Assembly: GCA_029861655.1 (NCBI GenBank)
Contig: JAOTZA010000231.1
Coordinates: 1-5,241 of the forward strand
Length of the DNA: 5,241 nucleotides
Origin: Acidobacteriota bacterium
GTDB taxonomy: Bacteria; Acidobacteriota; Thermoanaerobaculia; Multivoradales; JAHEKO01
Direction of reading: 5' to 3'
The notes below the pieces were generated by a model. It saw only the letters and a list, made by a program, of their open reading frames with translations, had not been told where the DNA came from and ran no database searches. The translations under genes and the position numbers were made by a program. This document shows, piece after piece, positions 1 through 5,241 of the stretch. Within the stretch, counting starts at the first letter, position 1; each line of letters opens with the position of its first letter.

Positions 1-1444
1 TGCGGCCGCTATCTGCGACCGGAGTTCCGGCGTCGTCTGTGCCCGTGATCTGTTGGGCGACCGGAGCTTGTATTACCGGGTCGATGGCGAACGGCTGCTG
101 GTCGCTTCCGAAGAGCAGTCCATCCTGGCGTGCCCGGGCGTCTCGGCAGCGCTCGACGAGAACCGGTTGGCGCACTTCTTCGCGGCGCGGGTGCCAGAGG
201 ACAGTTCGACGTTCTTTGAGGACGTTCGAGAGCTCCGCCCCGGCCACCTGTTGAGCGTCGATTCTGGCCGGGTCGATGTCCTGCGGTACGCTCGGCTCGA
301 GCCCCCGGAACCGATCCACTGCCGCGACGACCGAGACTACGCTGCGCGGTATCGCGAGCTGCTCCGGCAGAGCATTGCCTGTCGATCGCGTTCGACCTCG
401 GCGGTCGCAGTGATGATGAGCGGCGGTCTCGACTCGACGTCCTTAGTCGCGCTTGCCGCGGCAGAGGGTGCTACCCAAGTCCGGCCCGCGTCGTGGATCT
501 TCGATGAGCTCGAGAGCTGCGACGAACGCCGGTTCATGGATCCTGTCGTCGAACGCTACGGACTCGGCGCGATCCGGTTCCGGGGAGACGGGCACTGGCC
601 GCTCAGCGAGCCGGGTCTGTACAACGCCAATCCGAACGCTCCCGAAGAGAACGCCTACCGCGGTCTAAAACGGAGTCTCTACCGCATGGTGGCGAAGAGT
701 GGTTGCCGTGTGGCCCTCAACGGCGGCTCCGCCGATCAGCTCTACTTCGGCTCTCAACAGTGGCTGGCCGATCTGTTGCGGGAAGGGCGGCTCGTCGAGG
801 TGGTGGTGGGTGGATGGCGGGAGCTTCAGAAGCGGGGAGCGCGCTCGGTCGCGGCCACTCTTCTTCGCAAGGCGGGTCTGCTTCGTCCGCCCGCAGGGAC
901 GTGGTTCTCGCGTGCTCCGTGGCTGACCGAGCAGGCGCGCCGGAGGCTGACCAGCCAGGATGATGCCCGCTGGAGTCACTGGCGGAGGCCGGCGCAGTGT
1001 CGAAACGTCTTTGGCGCCCGGGAGGCGCACTCGTTGGCTCGAGAGGTTTTCCACACGAACCGAGAGGCGATCGACCTGCGCCATCCGTACCGCGACCGTC
1101 GCTTGATCGATTTCATGCTGGCGATCCCGGCACACCAGCTCTACCACCGGGGGCGATTCAAGCATGCGGCCCGACAGGCCGTGTGGGATCTCCTGCCCGC
1201 CGGGATCCTAGTGCGCACGGACCGCACCCTGTTGACGCCGCTCTTCGAGCGCGGACTGTGGCGCCGCGAAGCGGAGCGGGTGGGCGAGATCCTCGGCCAC
1301 AAGGACGCCGTGTGGCCCCGATACGTCCGACCGGATTGGCTCGAGGGCGTTCGCCGCGGGGGTGGGGAGCATCCGGTCGATGGGGTAATCCTCTGGCAGT
1401 GCGTGGCGTTCGAGCTTTGGCGCCGGCGCTGGGGAAGATCCTGA
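1..1444 (+). CDS. Asparagine synthase-like protein, probable lasso peptide macrolactam cyclase (C protein); 5' end cut by window edge
   Basis: The frame is open from base 2 to the TGA at 1442-1444, giving 480 residues. The TTG at 53 is not a true start, because in-frame sequence before it (residues 1-17, ending CARDLLGDRSLYY) matches the end of a class II glutamine amidotransferase domain. About 80-110 N-terminal residues, including any catalytic Cys, therefore lie outside the window. The synthetase half follows: the PP-loop ATP motif SGGLDS is at residues 140-145, a second acidic loop NGGSADQLYFG at 240-250, the conserved HPYRD segment at 361-365, and LLP at 397-399 before RTDRTLL. This family activates a carboxylate as an acyl-adenylate and forms an amide. 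Lasso cyclases join the peptide N-terminus to an Asp/Glu side chain. The HprK-like kinase directly downstream favours a RiPP role over free asparagine synthesis. Family assignment is firm; the lasso role is inference. Confidence 0.88.
   Translation, partial: AAAICDRSSGVVCARDLLGDRSLYYRVDGERLLVASEEQSILACPGVSAALDENRLAHFFAARVPEDSSTFFEDVRELRPGHLLSVDSGRVDVLRYARLEPPEPIHCRDDRDYAARYRELLRQSIACRSRSTSAVAVMMSGGLDSTSLVALAAAEGATQVRPASWIFDELESCDERRFMDPVVERYGLGAIRFRGDGHWPLSEPGLYNANPNAPEENAYRGLKRSLYRMVAKSGCRVALNGGSADQLYFGSQQWLADLLREGRLVEVVVGGWRELQKRGARSVAATLLRKAGLLRPPAGTWFSRAPWLTEQARRRLTSQDDARWSHWRRPAQCRNVFGAREAHSLAREVFHTNREAIDLRHPYRDRRLIDFMLAIPAHQLYHRGRFKHAARQAVWDLLPAGILVRTDRTLLTPLFERGLWRREAERVGEILGHKDAVWPRYVRPDWLEGVRRGGGEHPVDGVILWQCVAFELWRRRWGRS
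1431..1437 (+). promoter_or_regulatory. Ribosome binding site for the kinase gene
   Basis: GGGGAAG lies six bases before the ATG at 1444, inside the last codons of the upstream gene. It supports 1444 as the start. With the TGATG stop/start overlap it suggests translational coupling of the two proteins. Confidence 0.55.
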
Positions 1445-2397
1445 TGCGGGATAGCGATCCGATCTTCCTGCAATTCGGCGAGCCCGCCGGGACCACCCAT
1501 ACCTACGGTGTTGCCGGCCGTCTGATCGTGAGCAATCGGGCGGTGGATGAGCTCGAGCCCTTCCGCGCCGCTGCGATGGCGGCGCCACTGGCGGCCCCCA
1601 GGTCGGACATGAGACCACCACCCACCGCGCCGGTCCTGTACGCCGATCGAGGCTGGGTCGGCGGTCATTTCGCGCTGGTCGAATGCCGCCGTTCGGACGA
1701 AGGCTTCTGGCTGGGTGTCGAGGGGGCCGGCGAGTTTCTGGTGACCGCACAGGGAGAGAGGATCGTCGAGTTGCGCGGGCCCCGCCTGAGGAAGAACATC
1801 GGACCCGTCGATGCGATACTGGGCCCTTGCCTCTGCCTGGCCCTGGCGCTCGGGAGGGTGTTCTGCCTCCATGCTTCGGGGGCGACCGGAGGGATCGCTG
1901 GAAGGGCTTCCGGAGGTGAGACCGCGATCGTGTTTGCGGGTCAATCCGGGGTCGGCAAATCAACCCTGGCGGCCGCGCTCGACGGCAGGCGACGGAGCAC
2001 CGGCAAGACCTGGCGGAGGCTCTGCGATGACATCCTCCCGGTCGCACATCGCGACGGGGATCCCGTGGTGTTGCCGCGCTTTCCGCAGCTCAAGTTGTTC
2101 GCGAAGCGCCAGTGGGGAAGAGATCGCGACGATGCGATCCGTCTCGGGGCGCTCTTTCGTCTCACTCCCACAGCCGGAGGGGAGCCGATTCGGGTGCAGC
2201 GGCTCGGCGGCCGAGAGGCTGCCGTGGCGGTCATCCGGCACACCGTCGCCGGCCGACTGTTTGACGCCGGGTTGGCGTCCGCCCACTTGGACTTCGCCGG
2301 CCGCCTTGCGGACCAGGTGCCGGTCTATGATCTCAGTGTTCCACGGGGCCTGGAAACGGTGCCGGAAGTGTTAGCGGCATTGGAGAGTGTCATCTGA
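1444..2397 (+). CDS. HPr kinase-like P-loop kinase, probable RiPP (lasso peptide) precursor kinase
   Basis: This is a 317-residue protein. The start at 1444 is chosen because the ATG overlaps the upstream stop by one base, has a good Shine-Dalgarno, and the protein begins directly with an HprK-like N-terminal region (HTYGVAGRLIVS). The frame stays open upstream to 997, but only as a shadow of the cyclase gene. Visible motifs are LHAS at 142-145, Walker A GQSGVGKST at 166-174, the acidic pair D195-D196 in LCDDILPV, and LPRFPQLKL shortly after. The order His, P-loop, Asp-Asp is that of HPr kinase/phosphorylase. However, the P-loop ends in KST rather than KSE, and the length and N-terminus fit the kinases of lasso peptide clusters. 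Such kinases, for example in the paeninodin cluster, phosphorylate the C-terminal Ser of the precursor. No signal peptide is seen, so it should be cytoplasmic. A regulatory or exosortase-associated HprK relative is an alternative. Confidence 0.82.
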   Translation: MRDSDPIFLQFGEPAGTTHTYGVAGRLIVSNRAVDELEPFRAAAMAAPLAAPRSDMRPPPTAPVLYADRGWVGGHFALVECRRSDEGFWLGVEGAGEFLVTAQGERIVELRGPRLRKNIGPVDAILGPCLCLALALGRVFCLHASGATGGIAGRASGGETAIVFAGQSGVGKSTLAAALDGRRRSTGKTWRRLCDDILPVAHRDGDPVVLPRFPQLKLFAKRQWGRDRDDAIRLGALFRLTPTAGGEPIRVQRLGGREAAVAVIRHTVAGRLFDAGLASAHLDFAGRLADQVPVYDLSVPRGLETVPEVLAALESVI

Positions 2398-2467
2398 AAC
2401 GGTGCTCCGCGCAGCGCCGGCTTCGGCGTGGCCACGGCTGCCAGGGACATGCCGCTTCAGCCGAGAA
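2398..2467. other. Convergent intergenic gap
   Basis: These 70 bases separate the stop codons of two convergent genes. No promoter, tRNA or small gene is apparent; an open frame crossing it (2387-2572) lies antisense to the signalling gene and has no recognisable features. Transcripts from both sides must end here or overlap. Confidence 0.7.
2414..2429. terminator. Weak hairpin between convergent genes, possible bidirectional terminator
   Basis: CGCCG (2415-2419) pairs with CGGCG (2424-2428) across a four-base GCTT loop, with a possible G-T pair outside. There is no T-run on either strand, so it is not a classical intrinsic terminator. The only support is its position between the two stop codons. 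Confidence 0.2.
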
Positions 2468-5241
2468 TCAGGCCCAGGCCCAGACCAGGCGGTCATGGCT
2501 CTCTATCGATGTCCGCAGCTCGAGCTGCCCCTCCGTGAGAAGTTCCTCGATATTCTCGTTGATCAGTCGTAGCAGAGCGCGACGGTCGACAAACCGTGTC
2601 GCCGACGTTTCGTAGACACCGACCCAGGCATTGCGCCCGCTTTTCTTGGCGATGTAGAGCGCCCGGTCGGCGATCGTGTTGACTTGCTCCCAGCTGAAGA
2701 GCTCGGGGTCGCTCGATATGAACGGGTAGAAGGCGAAACCGATCGAGCACGTTAGCTTGGTCGTCTGGTCGTGACCCAGGTCGAAAACATGTTCTTCGAC
2801 GCTCTGTCGCATGCGTTCCGCCAACTGCTCCGCCGCCTCTCGGTCCGCTTGACGAGCCACTATCAGGAACTCGTCGCCACCCCAGCGGATGATGTCGTCC
2901 GACTTGCGGCATGCGGCCTCGAGCAGGGTCGTGACCTGAAGCAGGACACTATCGCCCGCCGAATGACCGAAGGAGTCGTTGACTTCCTTAAAGCCGTCGA
3001 GGTCGAAAATCAGAAAGAGGGAGTCGGTTGGCGCACCACCTTCGTCTCCTTTGTCCACCTGTTCACGTCTCATCCTGTGGACCAGCGCCAGATCGCGTTC
3101 GATGGTGTTGACTAGAAAGCGCCGGTTGCGGAGGCCGGTCAAGGAGTCGGTGACGCTGGCAAGCTCGAGTTGGTTGATCGCGCGTTCGAGTTCGCTGTTG
3201 CGCTCCGCCAGCTCGCTGGTTCGCGAGCGAACCTCATCGGCCAGGCTCAGGCGCTGTTGCTCGGCGAATACGTGGCGCCGTTGCTGTCTTGCCAGGTAGC
3301 GCAGGATGAGGCCGACTCCGGCCAGTGAGTAAAGAAGATAGGCCCACCAGGTTTGCCACCAGGGGGGGATGACTCGTACGTCAAGGGCGAGTTCCTGCTG
3401 CCCCCAGACGCCGTCATTGTTTGCGCCGCGGACCCGAAACACGTAGTTCCCTGGGTCGAGGTTGGTGTAGGTGGCGCGATTGAGGTTACCGAGCTCGTTC
3501 CAGTTGGTATCGAACCCCTCGAGCATGTAGGCGTAGCGGTTCTTCTCAGGAGCCGTGTAATCGAGGGCGGCGAATTCGAACGACACCACATAGTCTTGGT
3601 ACGAGAGCTCGATCGATGAGAGCTCGGCGACCGCGGAACCGGTTTCCAGATCACGGTTGAGCTTTTGCACCGAGGTCAGCGCGACGGGGGGTTGGTGGTT
3701 GTTGACCCGGACCTCACTGGGATAGAAGGCGCTGAACCCCTGGTTGCCGCCAAAGAACATCTCGCCGGTTGTGCTCCTGAAAGCGGCTCCGAAGTTGAGC
3801 TCCAGGCTTTGCAGCCCATGTGTCGTATCGATGTTTCGGAAGGCTCCGGTGCGGGGGTCCAGACGCGACACCCCTCTGTTTGTGCTCAGCCACAGATAGC
3901 CCGAGGAGTCTTCGAGGATTCCCCAGACCTGGTCGTTGGCGAGCCCATCTTCTTCGCGGTAGTTCTCGAAGAGCGGCATGTGTTCCTTGCGGGAGTCACG
4001 CGACCAGGCGCTGATACCGCCGCTGGTGCCAACCCATAGGGTGCTACTCTGATCCTCGTGAATCGAGTAGATCTTGTCGCTCGAAATGCTCTTGTCATCG
4101 TCCGGGTCGTGCCGGTAGTGAGTAAACGTAGCGGTTCGCGGGTCCATGCGATTGAGGCCGCCACCGTCGGTGCCGACCCAAAGCGCGCCCATGGAATCTT
4201 CGAACAGCGCAACCACTCGATCGCTGCTCAGGCTTGTGTTCGAGTCGGGGTCGTGCTTGTAGTGGATAAATGTGCCGGTGTCCGGGTCAAAACGGTTCAG
4301 CCCGCCACGGAAAGCCCCCAACCAGAGAACTCCCTGGCTGTCTTCGAAGATCGAGGCAACGCTGTTGCTGCCAAGGCTGGTCGGGTCGCTGGGGTCGTGT
4401 TGGAATCGGGTAAAGGTCCTGCCGTCGGCATTGAGGCGGTGTAGACCTCCTTCGAAGGTGCCGACCCACAGCGTACTCTCGCTATCCACGAGCAGTGAGA
4501 AAACGCGCTCATCGGCGAGTGCCGTCGGATCATCGGGATCGACCCTGTAGGTACTCGTCTCTCCATCGCGACGGTCGATCCGGCTCAGACCGCCATAGGT
4601 GGCGACCCACAGTTGACGACCATCGGCCGACTCTGCAAACCCTTGGATCAGGTTGCTTGGCAAGCTGCTCCCGGGGTTCGCGCGATCCACCTGATAGGAA
4701 GTGAAGGAGCCCGTGGTCGGGTTCCACTTGTTGACTCCCCCGCGGTTGCCGACCCAGATGACGCCGCCGCGATCCTGAAAGAGCGTCAGAATCCGGTCGT
4801 CGACGAGGGTCGACGGGTCAGCGAGGTCTTTTTGATACGTGTGGAAGCCGCGCTCGATCGGGTCCCACTCGTTGAGACCCTTGTCGGTACCGATCCAGAG
4901 CCTTCCGTCAACGTCCTGGAGGATGGCAGTGACCCGGTCATCGCTCAGACTGCGCGGGTCGCCGTCGTCGGCCCGAAAGTGCTCGAAGACCATTGTTTCG
5001 GGATCGAGCAGGTTGAGACCGGCGTCGTAGGTGCCGATCCAGAGATTGCCTTCGAGGTCTTCGTGTACCGTCCGCACCCGGTCGCTGCTCAACGCGGACG
5101 GAACTCCCGGCTGGTGCCGGTAGTGGGTGAATTCGCCGGTCTGGCGATCGAACATGTCCAGACCGCCGCCATTGGTAGCGACCCACAGCCTTCCCTGACC
5201 ATCCTCGTGGATGGCTCGGATGTCATCGTGGCTGAGGCTCG
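2468..5241 (-). CDS. Membrane sensor diguanylate cyclase: Reg_prop propeller, Y_Y_Y, TM, GGDEF; N-terminus beyond right edge
   Basis: The frame is open from the right edge to the TGA at 2470-2468, giving 923 residues. The ATG at 5155 is internal, since a further propeller blade is encoded upstream of it (residues 1-28, with LWVATNGGGLD). Residues 1 to about 513 hold some 11 propeller repeats of the two-component regulator type. A Y_Y_Y domain follows at about 540-622 (YAYMLEGFDTNW, then PGNYVFRVRGANNDG), then WWQTWW, one transmembrane helix at about 630-648, a coiled coil to about 693, and a GGDEF domain starting TDSLTGLRNRR. The active site GGDEF is at 787-791, FDLDGFK supplies a metal-binding Asp, and the inhibitory-site RxxD (RKSD) is at 778-781 with the canonical five-residue spacing. 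It should make c-di-GMP from GTP in response to a periplasmic cue and be product-inhibited. A tail of about 50 residues follows the cyclase domain. The missing part should carry a signal peptide and more blades. Confidence 0.93.
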   Translation of the reverse strand, partial: SLSHDDIRAIHEDGQGRLWVATNGGGLDMFDRQTGEFTHYRHQPGVPSALSSDRVRTVHEDLEGNLWIGTYDAGLNLLDPETMVFEHFRADDGDPRSLSDDRVTAILQDVDGRLWIGTDKGLNEWDPIERGFHTYQKDLADPSTLVDDRILTLFQDRGGVIWVGNRGGVNKWNPTTGSFTSYQVDRANPGSSLPSNLIQGFAESADGRQLWVATYGGLSRIDRRDGETSTYRVDPDDPTALADERVFSLLVDSESTLWVGTFEGGLHRLNADGRTFTRFQHDPSDPTSLGSNSVASIFEDSQGVLWLGAFRGGLNRFDPDTGTFIHYKHDPDSNTSLSSDRVVALFEDSMGALWVGTDGGGLNRMDPRTATFTHYRHDPDDDKSISSDKIYSIHEDQSSTLWVGTSGGISAWSRDSRKEHMPLFENYREEDGLANDQVWGILEDSSGYLWLSTNRGVSRLDPRTGAFRNIDTTHGLQSLELNFGAAFRSTTGEMFFGGNQGFSAFYPSEVRVNNHQPPVALTSVQKLNRDLETGSAVAELSSIELSYQDYVVSFEFAALDYTAPEKNRYAYMLEGFDTNWNELGNLNRATYTNLDPGNYVFRVRGANNDGVWGQQELALDVRVIPPWWQTWWAYLLYSLAGVGLILRYLARQQRRHVFAEQQRLSLADEVRSRTSELAERNSELERAINQLELASVTDSLTGLRNRRFLVNTIERDLALVHRMRREQVDKGDEGGAPTDSLFLIFDLDGFKEVNDSFGHSAGDSVLLQVTTLLEAACRKSDDIIRWGGDEFLIVARQADREAAEQLAERMRQSVEEHVFDLGHDQTTKLTCSIGFAFYPFISSDPELFSWEQVNTIADRALYIAKKSGRNAWVGVYETSATRFVDRRALLRLINENIEELLTEGQLELRTSIESHDRLVWAWA
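3713..5241 (-). repeat. Tandem propeller-blade repeats within the sensor gene, about 138-147 bases each
   Basis: About eleven imperfect copies of a 46-49 residue unit are translated from the minus strand. The consensus is roughly: hydrophobic residues, E/Q-D, two or three residues, G, x-L-W-V/I-G-T, x-G-G-L-N-R-x-D-P, x-T-G-x-F, x-x-Y-x-H-D-P, x-D-P-x-S-L-S-S-D-x-V. Blades at about 4040-4470 are closest to each other. The last two (LWLSTNRGVSRLDP, then MFFGGNQGFSAF) have the shape usual at the end of this repeat region. Two seven-bladed propellers would need about 14 units, so some three should lie beyond the edge. Confidence 0.88.

Noticed and set aside
53..55. TTG at 53 as the start of the asparagine-synthase-like gene
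   Set aside because: The frame is open to the left edge, and the residues before it match the conserved end of the amidotransferase domain.
997..1443. In-frame upstream extension of the kinase gene by 149 residues
   Set aside because: It overlaps the cyclase gene in another frame, is rich in Pro, Arg and Gly like out-of-frame GC-rich DNA, and shows no domain. The ATG at 1444 has a ribosome binding site and a stop/start overlap.
1208..2047. Long minus-strand open frame (279 residues) opposite the cyclase/kinase junction
   Set aside because: Its composition is Arg/Pro/Ser-rich with no recognisable motif, and it lies antisense to two well supported genes. It is an artefact of GC-rich codon use.
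2387..2572. Small plus-strand open frame of 61 residues across the convergent gap
   Set aside because: Most of it is antisense to the end of the sensor gene. It has no ribosome binding site that stands out and no recognisable product.
5153..5155. ATG (minus strand) at 5155 as the start of the sensor gene
   Set aside because: It falls inside a propeller blade whose first half is encoded by 5156-5239, and starting there would give no signal peptide.
3713..5241. Periodic repeats as a possible CRISPR or satellite array
   Set aside because: The period is about 144 bases, copies are imperfect, and the frame is kept throughout. They are protein-domain repeats.

Overview
The window is GC-rich bacterial DNA (roughly 60-65% G+C by eye), almost entirely coding. 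It has three genes: two on the plus strand, then one long gene on the minus strand that runs convergently towards them. The gene content (an asparagine-synthase-like RiPP enzyme with an HprK-like kinase, next to a large propeller/Y_Y_Y/GGDEF receptor) suits a Gram-negative environmental bacterium such as a proteobacterium or acidobacterium. The sequence alone does not settle the phylum.

Left part (1-2397): a 5'-truncated asparagine-synthase-family protein is followed, with a one-base stop/start overlap (TGATG), by a P-loop kinase of the HPr kinase-like family. This pairing is known from lasso peptide (RiPP) clusters. There the asparagine-synthase homologue (C protein, macrolactam cyclase) closes the ring and the HprK-like kinase (K) phosphorylates the precursor, as in the paeninodin-type systems. 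The precursor gene and the leader-binding (PqqD-like) and leader-peptidase (transglutaminase-like) genes are not in this window. If they exist they should lie upstream of base 1, because transcription of this unit ends at the convergent gene.

Middle (2398-2467): a 70-base convergent gap with one short, weak hairpin and no T-run.

Right part (2468-5241, minus strand): a large membrane-anchored signalling protein whose N-terminus lies beyond the right edge. It has about 11 visible two-component-regulator propeller blades, a Y_Y_Y domain, one transmembrane helix, a coiled coil and a GGDEF domain with intact GGDEF and RxxD motifs. It should sense something in the periplasm and make cyclic di-GMP in the cytoplasm. 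Nothing in the sequence links it functionally to the RiPP-like pair beyond adjacency.

No RNA gene, mobile element, CRISPR array or clear promoter was found. The most interesting item is the cyclase/kinase pair, with non-canonical residues in the synthetase active-site region of the cyclase.
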